Assembly: GCA_951394045.1 (NCBI GenBank)
Contig: OX595992.1
Location: forward strand, 682,001 to 746,000
Length of the DNA stretch: 64,000 nt
Origin: Nitzschia sp. DOCU1
Lineage: Eukaryota > Bacillariophyta > Bacillariophyceae > Bacillariales > Bacillariaceae
Direction: 5' to 3'
Shown here piece after piece: positions 48,602 to 58,920 of this stretch; within the stretch, counting starts at the first letter, position 1, and each line of letters opens with the position of its first letter. A program made the translations under genes and the position numbers. The notes beneath the pieces are model-generated. The model saw only the letters and a list, made by a program, of their open reading frames with translations, was not told where the DNA came from and made no database searches.

Positions 48602-49237
48602 ATGCTAAGAACAATCGCAAAGAGTGCTCATACTTTCTTGAACAAAGAAGGTATTGCGATGAAAGTTGGAGGCACGTACCTCACATTTGATGGCAACTGC
48701 AAGGAAGCCATGGGCTTCTACAAGGGCGTTTTTGGCGGCGATTTTGACTGGCAGAGTACTTGGGGCGAAGCGCCGATCAAGGACCAGCCAGATGAGTACA
48801 AACATCTTATGATGCATTGCTCTCTTCCGATTGGGTCTTTCTCTCTCATGGGATGCGATCGTCATCCTCTCATGCACAAGAGCGCCCATCTTGTCGGGAA
48901 TAACCAACAAGTCGTCATTCTTCCTGAGAGTAAAGACTCAGCAGACCACTTGTTCGCTGCTCTATCAAAGGGCGGGACAGTGGATCAACCACTCGAGGAT
49001 ACGTTCTGGGGATCTTATCATGGTTCTTGCAACGACAAGTATGGAGTCAAATGGATGATTGACATGCGTCATCCTAGCAAAGATGGAAAAGCTGAATTGA
49101 AACGAGCTGCCGTTGACCTCCGCGCTGCTGCAAACAATGCCATTGCAGAAGCCGCCAAGTTAGAGGAATTTCTCGGGGCTGAAGAACCCCATGCCAAAAA
49201 GGTCAAAGCGGGAGACAAAACACTCGAGAATGCCTGA
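48602..49237 (+). CDS. VOC superfamily, PhnB/glyoxalase-like protein (copy 1)
   Basis: A 211-residue protein with one PhnB-like fold: YLTFDGNCKEAMGFYKGVFGG at the first beta-alpha unit, HCSLPIGSFSLMGCD, and LSKGGTVDQPLEDTFWGSYHG at the active-site edge, with the metal-ligand positions of VOC enzymes only partly conserved. The family includes ubiquinone-methyltransferase-like and DNA-binding 3-demethylubiquinone-like proteins, so the reaction cannot be assigned. The first 19 residues (MLRTIAKSAHTFLNKEGIA) may be a mitochondrial presequence; the second Met (48659) would give a form matching its neighbour. A charged C-terminal tail (HAKKVKAGDKTL) is shared with copy 2. Confidence 0.8.
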   Translation: MLRTIAKSAHTFLNKEGIAMKVGGTYLTFDGNCKEAMGFYKGVFGGDFDWQSTWGEAPIKDQPDEYKHLMMHCSLPIGSFSLMGCDRHPLMHKSAHLVGNNQQVVILPESKDSADHLFAALSKGGTVDQPLEDTFWGSYHGSCNDKYGVKWMIDMRHPSKDGKAELKRAAVDLRAAANNAIAEAAKLEEFLGAEEPHAKKVKAGDKTLENA

Positions 49238-49816
49238 GCTTTGTTGTTTGTGTGGGTAGAAGCAGGTCATTCGCGTCATCAGATCAAAGGAGCAGCTGTA
49301 ATAGTCTAGGTTTGTCATATACCTGCTAGTCTCGCGTTTGGTCGATGTCTCAACATATTTCAATCAAAGCTTGCTCGGCAACGGCATACCACCAAGAAAG
49401 ATTGATTCTGGTGTAGGCAATTTCGTTCTAGTGAATTCCTTTTTTTCAGGTGTCCTCCTTTGGGGTTGTTGTATAATTTAAACAACTGGGCATGATAGCG
49501 TACATGAGCGCAGTAGTATGGTCTTTGGGTGAAAAGATCCATTCAGCCTTGATTGACGTGTCGTCTACCGTACTTTCATTGGAACGCGGCCCATGCGCAT
49601 ACTGCACGCTGGATGCTTCATTTTTGTTCCACGGAACATCGCGTCGGCAAGTTTCGGAACTTGTCGGCAGCAAGTTTTAGGTAGTTCTCGCCGAGTTTGT
49701 CCGGAGGGTAGAAAATCGATGAAGGCAAACAACCCCGCCAACATCATAAAACTGCTCTCGGCATGAAAAACTGACCACCTCCACTTTAGGAAACAACACA
49801 CTCCTTCAAACGAACA
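49238..49816. other. Intergenic between the two VOC copies, 579 nt
   Basis: No gene recognised. Short frames here have no support. Confidence 0.45.
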
Positions 49817-50416
49817 ATGAGAGCTGATGTATACCTCACATTCGATGGCAACTGCAAAGACGCCATGACCTTTTACAAAGAAGTCTTCGGAGGAGGTGAC
49901 CTGGTCATGATGACTTATGCTGAATCGCCCATGAAAGATGTGACGCCCGAACAGTTGAAAGGCCGTATTTTGCACTCTTCCCTTCCACTAAGTAAAACCT
50001 TTAACCTCATGGGTTGTGACCAACATCCTTGTGCCGACGAGTGGAAAGGTAAGCATACTGTCGGGAACAACATCGAAGTCACCCTGAGCCCCGACAACAA
50101 AGAAGAAACCGATCGCATCTTTGCCGCCCTTTCGAAGGGCGGCACCGTTTTGCGCCCTCTTGAAGATACTTTCTGGGGATCTTACCACGGCGCTTGTAAG
50201 GATCAATTTGGTATCCAGTGGATGTTTGATATGGCCACTGGGACAACTCCAACCAACATCGATTGCGAGAGTCCACTCAAGCGAGCAATTGCAGCTCTAC
50301 GTGACGTGGCGAATGCAGCCACCAAGGAGGCTGAAAGCTTGGAGACACTTGCAGCAGCAGAAGACGCACATGCCAAAAAAGCCAAGATCGAAGAAAAGGA
50401 TCTTGGAGAAGCCTAA
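49817..50416 (+). CDS. VOC superfamily, PhnB/glyoxalase-like protein (copy 2)
   Basis: A 199-residue tandem paralogue of copy 1. It shares YLTFDGNCKDAMTFYKEVFGG, SLPLSKTFNLMGCD, ALSKGGTVLRPLEDTFWGSYHG, and a C-terminal tail (HAKKAKIEEKDLGEA). It lacks the N-terminal extension and starts directly at MRADVYLTFDG, so it is probably cytosolic while copy 1 may be organellar. The product is uncertain beyond the superfamily. Confidence 0.82.
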   Translation: MRADVYLTFDGNCKDAMTFYKEVFGGGDLVMMTYAESPMKDVTPEQLKGRILHSSLPLSKTFNLMGCDQHPCADEWKGKHTVGNNIEVTLSPDNKEETDRIFAALSKGGTVLRPLEDTFWGSYHGACKDQFGIQWMFDMATGTTPTNIDCESPLKRAIAALRDVANAATKEAESLETLAAAEDAHAKKAKIEEKDLGEA

Positions 50417-50669
50417 AGGCTTCTGTTTCGTACAACATACAAAAAGTCAGAATCTCCGTTGATAAAATAGGAAAGGTGTTTGAAGAAATATACTTACATT
50501 CTTCAGGGAATGTTTATTGTCATCGAAAAATCCAAAGTCGGAAAGAAAACTCGACGATGCTCCAAGGTGACCAACAGTCATGGAAACACAATGCGCAAGT
50601 CGGTAAATGCGAGTATTTTGCCTTGGGAGCGTGAGTCCCTACTGTACTCGTTCCATGCTATGTGATTCC

Positions 50670-51716
50670 TCAGGTCTTTAGATACTTTCGTATTTGGTTG
50701 GTACAGGCGATTGCACATGCACGGCACCAAAAGCATGCTCCGGTGCATAGCTTTCCCATTACGATACCCGTGGTGAACCACAAGATAAAAAGACACACGG
50801 GTATGGCAATTTGCGGTTTGTAGCGCAAGGATAAGCTCCAAAGCAGCGAAACGACACTGGTCAAATAGCCCACACCGCCCATGGCGATGATTGCCACAAA
50901 ATAAATGTAATTTCCCTTCCACCAAGTTCCTGCAATGCACCTACCAAAGACACTGCAATGATGATCAAAGTCGGCCACACATCGCTGACATATACTGCAA
51001 TGAAAGTATTTGGTGGAGTGCTCAAATCGTCTCCACACCAAACATCTCACGCAATAGGTATCACCCGGCGTGGCCGGATCCGCAGACGCAATATAGTATT
51101 CCGTCGGGGGTGTTGGTGGTTCAACGCAACTATCGGGTTTGCCCTGCTGAGCATGGGCTTGGATCCAGGCTTCGCATTGCACAGGAATCGGAAAGGAATT
51201 CTCTGTTGACCGATGTACCACGCCAGGATCTGTCCATAATAGACCCCCGAGACAAATCATGGAGATGCCAACTTCGGCATAAATCAAACTGAAAAAAGTC
51301 CACCACGCGGCCGAGTGTTTCTCAATGCCTCCAATGGCGGTCAAGGAAATGCCATGAACAATCCCAATCAAAGTCAGCGACAACAAAATCACCAGGGATA
51401 TTCCAACACTCGATTCTTGTCGTTTGGTGTTGTATCGAGGAGTCGGCAAGGGTGGAAACTGGCAAATGTCCACTCGAAGATCCGACAAGCCCGACGCTAC
51501 GGCTGTGGTACGTTCGGGGTCATGCTCGGCTTGCGGGTGCTTGAACAAGGTATTGTTTATCTTGGGCATAAGATCCACATTGTTGTATCCATTGACATTC
51601 CCAAGGACGTTCAAAAGTTCTGCTTGGTCATCAGCGGCAATGTCGCCATCGCCTGGAACTTTGCTGGCGGGCGACGATTCCTTGACAGGCTCGCCGTTTT
51701 CCTCGTCGGCTTCCAT
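50670..51716 (-). CDS. DHHC-type protein S-acyltransferase (palmitoyltransferase)
   Basis: A 348-residue single-exon multi-pass membrane enzyme that attaches fatty acids to Cys of target proteins. The catalytic Cys-rich domain reads CVRCLVWRRFEHSTKYFHC, CQRC, and DFDHHCSVFGRCI (about 215-260), with the DHHC active site. Membrane helices flank it: two before (about 105-125, 137-158) and two after (270-292, 300-325). The N-terminal 95 residues are acidic and disordered. A Cys-rich C-terminus (GACFWCRACAIAC) may itself be acylated. Location is probably Golgi, endosome or plasma membrane. Confidence 0.92.
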   Translation of the reverse strand: MEADEENGEPVKESSPASKVPGDGDIAADDQAELLNVLGNVNGYNNVDLMPKINNTLFKHPQAEHDPERTTAVASGLSDLRVDICQFPPLPTPRYNTKRQESSVGISLVILLSLTLIGIVHGISLTAIGGIEKHSAAWWTFFSLIYAEVGISMICLGGLLWTDPGVVHRSTENSFPIPVQCEAWIQAHAQQGKPDSCVEPPTPPTEYYIASADPATPGDTYCVRCLVWRRFEHSTKYFHCSICQRCVADFDHHCSVFGRCIAGTWWKGNYIYFVAIIAMGGVGYLTSVVSLLWSLSLRYKPQIAIPVCLFILWFTTGIVMGKLCTGACFWCRACAIACTNQIRKYLKT

Positions 51717-52379
51717 CCGACGGCCGCTTCAATCTGTCAACGAAAATGAAGTGAAGAATTGCAAGGTGGCCTTTTTACGGCAAACGTGACTACCTAGCTA
51801 GTAACATCGTGGGTGAGTTGTCCATTGTCGACTTCCAGCAAGGATATTGGCTTTCCTCTCGGCAGCAGATTCATTCAGGCGCCTGTCATGCATGCGTCGT
51901 GTGTAGGTTTTCGACTAAACGGATCCAAATCCATGCGCTACTCACTGACCACCACCTTGAAGATCATCAAATGCACGCGTTTTAACGAAGAGAAGTGAAC
52001 CCCAAATTTCTTCCCACCATTGTGCGTACAACTTGGACAACCAAATTTTCAAAAGGATCCACGATAAGCGGATATTCCGCTCATTTTTTGGAGACGGGGG
52101 AAGGAAACATGCGATCGTAGAATGAGAATCCTATCGGGACATCAAATTCTCCCTGGTAAAAAACATCGCGAAGAATCCTTTGATGAACCGAAAAGAAGGC
52201 ATCGAACACAATAAGGAGGCTTCCATCAAAACTTTACATCGCCCCTTTTCTCGATCGTGCACAAAGAAAGAAAGCAGGAAGCCCAATCAAGAAACAGCAG
52301 TCAATCAAATCAAAACTACCATATCTGAATCAACAATCTGAAGTATCATCGGTATATTTTCTAGATTGTGATTTTGACC
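51717..52379. other. Promoter region between divergent DHHC and CDPK genes, 663 nt
   Basis: No gene recognised. Frame at 51813-51998 lacks support. Confidence 0.45.
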
Positions 52380-55355
52380 ATGGGATCCTGCCACAGCACA
52401 CCTCAGGCCGACAATGTCGTCGTTCCGTCTCCGCAAGTATCCAAGACGGAAACCACTCCTGTGACATCCGTTAGTGGAGGTAGTGGTGCATCCAAGCCTG
52501 CCAAGCTACATCCGATCAAGCACCGTGATCCAGGCTCTGAAACAGAAGAATGCGAGTCTGGTACAGAAGATCGACCCCACTCACCTCCTTCTTCTGCGGA
52601 AAATTACGAAGTTGGTCTCAAGAACGGTTCCAGTGGTGGGAGCCGCTCTCCAAGACGAAAAGCCTCCAAGGCAGAACTCCGGGCGGGATACTCTTCGGGT
52701 GGATCGAGTGGTTCATGGGAGGACGAAGAAGACTCTCAAGGCCATCATCATCGCACACCTTCCTGCAACCATTTGTTAGAGTTGAAACACTCGATTTCGG
52801 TGGGTGGTGATATCTGCAAAGGAGTCGTCCGGATCGAGGTAAGCCCACTGTCGACTACTTGAAGAGCAGGAATGCCTCTGGATTATTCTTCTAACGAGCT
52901 TGCCATTGTTTACTATTAACAGACGGATTACGGCAGGCCCATCGAAGACATTTACGATGGAGTCCACGATGGGCCTGTACTTGGATCGGGTGTTGCCGGT
53001 ATTGTGCGTCAAGTCAAGCATCGAAAGACGGGAGTTGATTACGCCGTGAAATGCTTGGATCTGGGGTTGATTAGAGACGAACGAAAACTCCAAGCCTTGC
53101 GAGACGAAGTTGGAATCATGTGTCAGCTGGATCATCCAAATATCGTACGATTGGAGGAAGTCTACGAGAGCGAATCCGAAATCTTTTTGATTCAAGAGTT
53201 GTGTACGGGTGGGGATTTATTTGACCGCTTGGACGATCTGTCAGACTTTCACTATTCCGAATCCAAATGCGCCAAATTGGTAAAGCAAATGCTCTCGGCG
53301 GTGCGATACTTGCACTCCAAGAATATTATTCACCGCGATTTGAAGCTTGAAAATTTTCTGTTTTCAAGTCAGGCTCCAGGTACGTGGTGCTGGGCGACGA
53401 CTTCGATAAGATGGAGGTGCACCATTTTGGAGGAAACCCAATTTTCCTAACCCTGATGTTCTCTTTCATCAACCGCCAAAGATTCTGAATTAAGGATGAT
53501 AGATTTTGGATTGAGCAAACACTTTGGCCATCCAGGGGAATTGCAGCATGAAAGCGTCGGGACTCCTTACACAGTAGCACCGGAAATCATTCGAGGGACA
53601 TACGACGAGAAGGTGGATATTTGGGCACTAGGGGTCATCACCTACCTGCTTCTTAGCGGTGAGACTCCGTTTGGTGGGGTCGACGGTGAAAGCCTGTTGT
53701 CCGTGAGGACTAGAATCATGAGTGGCCGTTGCGACTTCGACCCCCCGGAGATTTGGGATCATGTTAGTGACAAGGCGAAGGCTTTCATCCGTAGACTACT
53801 TAACCCAGACACGTCTGCACGGCCAACTGCGAAAGAAGCACAACGTGACCCATGGTTGCAAACTTTTGCCAAGAAGAACGCCGCGAAAGGAAAGGCGCTT
53901 AACCCCCAACTTTGCCAGGCGCTGGTTGAGTTCAAGGAATACTCTGATATGCGAAAGTTTCTTTGTGAGGTGCTAAGTTTTACTCTGCTTCCAGAACAGA
54001 TTAGGGACTTGAGACGAGAATTTGAGAAAGTTGACCCCGAAGGCGAAGGCGAGATCAGTTTGTCAACGCTTAAACAGGTGCTTATGGAGAGTGCGGTTGA
54101 AGGGGCATTGGGAGCGTTGACCGAAAATGAAGTCGAAGGTATTTTCAATGCTCTCAGGATCCGTAAAACCGAGGCAAAGATTCGTTGGCATGAATTTATT
54201 GCAGCAGGGTTATCGCAGTGCGATTTTGATGACAGAAATTTAAAATTGGCGTTTGACCGCCTAGATTACGACCGGAAAGGGTGAGTGTTTTGAGCTTTGA
54301 AGATCCACGAACGACTTTGTCGCAGAATATGGACTAAATCTCTGCTCTTACTTGATAACAGATTCATCACACTGGACGACCTGAAAGGTCTCCTGGGCAC
54401 CAAACAAGATGCAGAAGATGAAGCTCTTAGTAAAATGTGGGAAGATGGCTTAGAGGAGTGTGTCTGCCCACTGGGTAAGATATCATATGACGACTTTCGG
54501 ATGTTCATCAAAGGCCAGAGAAGGGACATTGAGCCAAATAGCCCAATTCCAAAACGCTCATCCAAGCGGTTGGATGTAAGCCCTCTTCAACCAGTTCCGG
54601 AAGGCAGCATGAGCCCACAAGTGAAACACCAGGTTTTTGGCAAGTTTCACGAGATGTCTGCTCTTGAGAGCCTCAACTTGCCTTTCTTGGGAGCACCTCT
54701 GATTCCGATCGTTCCAGAGCCCGCAAAGGTAGAGAACGCCAACATTGGCTTCCCCGGGGATTTAATACCCAAGCCTGTTCACAAAAGGGTCCGTTCACGA
54801 TCGCTGGGTGAGACGCCTGTGGGAGAAGAGTTATGGCGCGACGATAGTAAGGGATCACAAGAGCCACGTGCAGTCCGTAGGTCATCGGCCATACTTTTTC
54901 CGAGCAAAGCAATCTGCGACTTGCAATACGTCATCAACGATGAATCAAAAACCGCCCTTGAAGTTCATAAGGCGCTCTATCGAAAGCACCGTGAATTCCG
55001 GCAGTCGGTACTTCTCGCTTCGAAGCTGTTTGACCAGAAACAAAAAACAAGAAAGTTCCAGATCGCTCAAATCGCTCCCGAGAATCGGTCCGATCTTTTG
55101 GTGAAGAGGGCAAGTCTTGTGATGCGGCGCGGAGCCGCGCCATTAAAGGGTTCGAACGGGATGATGGCGACGTCAGAGCACCTATCCAAGAGCATGAGGG
55201 AACCGGAACCAGTTCCACCGCCTGCTCCACCAGAAGTGGAATCTTCGCCCGACGTTGCTCACACCATACGAGTCGCAGACGCGGCCAGGCGTAGTGGCCG
55301 CCCTCGCCGGCCGCGACAGAAGACGGCTTCCGACATTTCCGGCATGCTCCGATAA
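52380..55355 (+). CDS. Calcium-dependent protein kinase (CDPK-like)
   Basis: Four exons (52380-52838, 52923-53379, 53482-54280, 54362-55355) join in phase, giving 902 residues. It starts MGSCHS, a myristoylation/palmitoylation signal. The kinase domain follows a 150-residue Ser-rich linker: GSGVAGIVRQV (Gly loop), VDYAVKCL (catalytic Lys), HRDLKLENFLF, and MIDFGLSKHF (DFG) restored across the third exon junction, then GTPYTVAPEI. EF-hand-like units follow: FEKVDPEGEGEISLSTLKQVL is the best, IFNALRIRKTEAKIRWHEFI is degenerate, FDRLDYDRKGFITLDDLKGLL is good, and a last one (EDGLEECVCPLGKISYDDF) is poor. A ~300-residue basic, proline-rich tail is unusual for a CDPK. Role: Ca2+-triggered phosphorylation at membranes. 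Confidence 0.9.
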
Positions 55356-55410
55356 TGCGAAGAGATACTAGAAAGTAAATACATGGTCTAGATCTGCTCC
55401 ATAGTTAAGC

Positions 55411-58005
55411 CTACTTGAACTCATCCCGAAGTTGCTTGAACATCGCGATCATTTCATCGACTTTCTTTTCGCCTTCCACGGTATTCTCGCGAGTCCTGAT
55501 GTTCACGCTGCCGTTGCCGACCTCGGCCTCACCAACGACGAGCTGAAAGTTATATTGAGCAACCTGAGCATTTCGGACCTTCTTTTGGAAGGTAGCCTTC
55601 GAAACATCAACATCGACATAGAAACCTTCGTTGTGGAGTTTTTGTCGCACTTCCTCGCAGTAGTCGTTGAATCGAGCATGAACAGGAATCAACATTACCT
55701 GGCGGGGACTGATCCACAAGGGCCATTTTCCACCCCAGTGCTCACACAAGACAGCGAACATTCGTTCCACGCTTCCAAGCATAGCTCTGTGGACCATGAC
55801 TGGACGGGCGAACTGCTTTCCCTCCTCCTTGCTGTCTGTGGTATACTTCAAGTCAAAGCGAATGGGGAGCTGGAAGTCAAGCTGGATAGTGGCACATTGA
55901 TGCACACGTTCCATGGCATCCATAACCTTGATGTCAATCTTGGGCCCGTAGAAAGCGCCATCTCCCGGGTTCTCTTTCCAATTTCCCTTTCCACTGAAAG
56001 TGTCCATGGCTTCCGCCAAGGCAGCCTCGGCCCGCTTCCACAAATCAACATCGCCCAGCGCCTTCTTGGGTCGAGTGGACAGCTCCAGCTTGTAAGTCAT
56101 TCCAAAGGTCTCATACACACTCCTCATAAAGTCCAAGGCCCCGAGAACTTCGCTGGTGATTTGATCTTCCCGACAATAAATGTGGGCGTCGTCTTGCTGG
56201 AAACGTCGGACGCGAGTCAACCCAGTGAGAGCACCTGATAGTTCATTACGGTGCAATACTCCAAAGTCGGCAAAACGGATAGGAAGGTCACGATAAGATC
56301 GGATTTGGCCAGCAAACATCAAGCAGTGTCCAGGACAATTCATGGGCTTCATTGCCCATTCCTGCCCCTCCACGTCGAAACAAAACATAGCATCCTTGTA
56401 GTGCATGGCGTGTCCAGACTTGTGCCAAAGATCCAAGTTGTAGATATTGGGAGTAATAACCTCATCGTATCCACGCTTCCAGTAATGAGAACGGATAAAC
56501 TCGATCAGTTTGTTGTAAATACGAGCCCCGTGTGGCAACCAGAAAGCACTACCCGCCGAGAGGTCATGGAACATGATAAGTTCTTGTTTGGTGGCAACAC
56601 GACGGTGATCGCGCTCCTTAGCCTAAACATTGAGAGGAAAATAGCGTGAGATGATGAAATAAACCAAGCAACAGTTGGAGGAGATAAGAAAGGCTGCGAT
56701 TGGGAACTCAGTAGAATCAGCGGAATGGTAATTTTTCGGTCATCGTGGTTCCGAGAATGAGATTCGGATAGTTTTTCATCTTTGCCCCAAATCAAGCCGC
56801 CTGCATAACAAGCTCGGGAAGAAGTCCCATTCACGGTGAAGTTACTTGCCTTTTCCATGTTCTCCTCCCAAACCTTTAGCTGCTTCTTGTCGGGGAAACT
56901 AATTCCGTACATACGTTGAAGCGAGTCATTGTCAGTATCACCCAACCAGTTGGTCGCAGAGTGTCTGGTGGTAGCAAACGCTTTGACTTTTCCAGTGTGA
57001 GCCACGTGAGGACCACGACACAAGTCAATCAAATCTCCGCATTTGTACACGGTGGTGCGAGTGCCGTCCTGAACCTTGGTGGTCAAAATTTCCTGCTTGA
57101 AGGGGTTGTCAGCGAATAATTCCAATGCTTCCTCTTTGGTAACGACCATACGCTCGAACTTTTGCTTTTGCTTGATAATCTTATTAACTTCCTGCTCGAT
57201 CGGCTTGTCTGTGGGAACCAACGATCGTACAAAATCAGAACGGACCGAGACATATGCGCCTTTCTCGCTTCCCCAGTAGTTACTTACAGTCATCTTCCTT
57301 CAAGGACTCACTGCCCATGTAAGAATCATAATAGAAACCACCAGCTAGCGGGGGTCCAATGGTCAACTTGCACCCAAACAAATGCTCCAAGGCCTCGCCA
57401 AGCATGTGAGCGGACGAGTGCCAGAAAACAGTCTTGGCATCCCGATCGTCGTCAAACTTTAGCAGTTCTAGCTTGGAAACGGGGCCTACCAGAGGACGCA
57501 TCATATCCCACAGCATGGTCTTGCCCGCTGACTCGTCGTCCAAGGAAAGATCGGCCATGGCGTCCATCAGCGTGTCCTCTCCTTCCATGCCGTCCTCTGC
57601 CGGGCTATAATCGTCCACGAACTTCTCGTAAGTAACACGAGCAACAGTACTGGCGTCCGCCAAGCCCTGGCTGATGATAGCAGCAACATCATAAGGAGTG
57701 GTCTTCCAAGCCTGGAATTTCACTCCCTCCTTGTTTTCACTCAACACTTTGCCATCGGGCATCGTGACAGTGATGTCGACAGGGGTCTTTTTGGAGAGTT
57801 CCTCCTCGCGGCGTGCTTTGATTGTAGCGTAAATTTCCTCTCGCTTTTTGATCCATTCAGGGTTTGCTTCGCGAGCCTTAAAAGAGTCACGTCCAATAAG
57901 TCGTTGCTCCGACGTGTCCATACGGGGACCGGTGCTCTCCTTGGCACGACGACCTTGTTCGGGACCGACGCCCTCATTTGCTTTTGCTTCTCCTTCTGAT
58001 GACAT
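55411..58005 (-). CDS. Threonyl-tRNA synthetase, cytosolic type
   Basis: Three exons (58005-57288, 57208-56850, 56622-55411), 762 residues. It charges tRNA-Thr. Domains in order: a charged N-extension, a TGS domain (about 75-130, [13 protein letters not shown]), the SAD editing domain ([16 protein letters not shown], with [13 protein letters not shown]), and the class II core with motif 2 ([22 protein letters not shown]) and motif 3 ([13 protein letters not shown]). An anticodon-binding domain ends it. Intron 1 (79 nt) joins as EDDYKPIEQEV. Intron 2 (227 nt) has donor AAAAG|GCAAGT and acceptor TTTAG|GCT, a GC-AG intron that restores [11 protein letters not shown]. No plastid or mitochondrial signal, so cytosolic. 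Confidence 0.93.
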
Positions 58006-58920
58006 GTTTGACTACGCACTCCAATGTAAAATGACTGGGTCGTTTCGATGGCGTAACCTGATCAATACCTTCCTCGTTTGTCGAAGTGTGTTGTTATGTG
58101 TCATTCCTCTCTACTAGAGAGACACCATTCGATGGGCGGGGAGGCAAGATCGCATCTTGGCGTCGATGCAAACGTGGGGTCATCTTCCTTTACCCGTACC
58201 TGGTAGTAAAACCGAACGGGTCCGGCACTTACTTTCTGAAGTTCCCTTCGATCAGATTCTGGATTCCCTCCATTGAATATATTTTGCTGAGTATGTAAAA
58301 GGGATAGGTATCTTCCATTGTATGCTATAAATACGATTCCGCGGTTGCCACGCTTATAAGTAATGGCCTCTTTTTGCAAATGGGCATTATTTCTGTTCTT
58401 CCGACACACCTAAATGCCGGAGGACTTATTATTCTTCAATGAAAGACTATGAGACGAGAATTTGGCGCTTTTTACTGTGCAGAAATCACTCCCAGATTCT
58501 TAAATGTTCGGTTGAATGCTGACTGTCAGTCCCGTACCATTACTATTGTACAGCACCGCCAACCTACCGTTAGGTATGGTTCTTATAGTTCTTCTTGCGG
58601 CTTCCTCGCGAAAAAGGGACAAAAGCTCTCTCTTCGCATCGAGTGGTTTAGGCATGCATGATGTGTTCTGCCGCCAAGACGAATGCCCAGTTGGCGCCAC
58701 GATACGATCACTGTACTGTAATACTTTCCCGGATCGTGCGCGAAATACGGTATTTAATACTTTACTAAAAGCGATTACTCCCCCTCAAAAAAATATGCTG
58801 GACGCAGCATCGAACGGCTCATCACTTTCCGTCACAAACACGAACTGATCAACATCTAAAGTGAATACGATTCACTGCCAACAAAAGCATTTCAGGTCGC
58901 CTTGGGCAACTCAATTCACC
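58006..58920. other. Intergenic, 915 nt
   Basis: Promoter region between divergent genes. No gene recognised; the frame at 58516-58848 lacks support. Confidence 0.45.

Noticed and set aside
57260..57295. A 28-nt intron in threonyl-tRNA synthetase joining the frames directly
   Set aside because: Too short to splice; a 79-nt intron ending CCCACAG restores EDDYKPIEQEV in phase.
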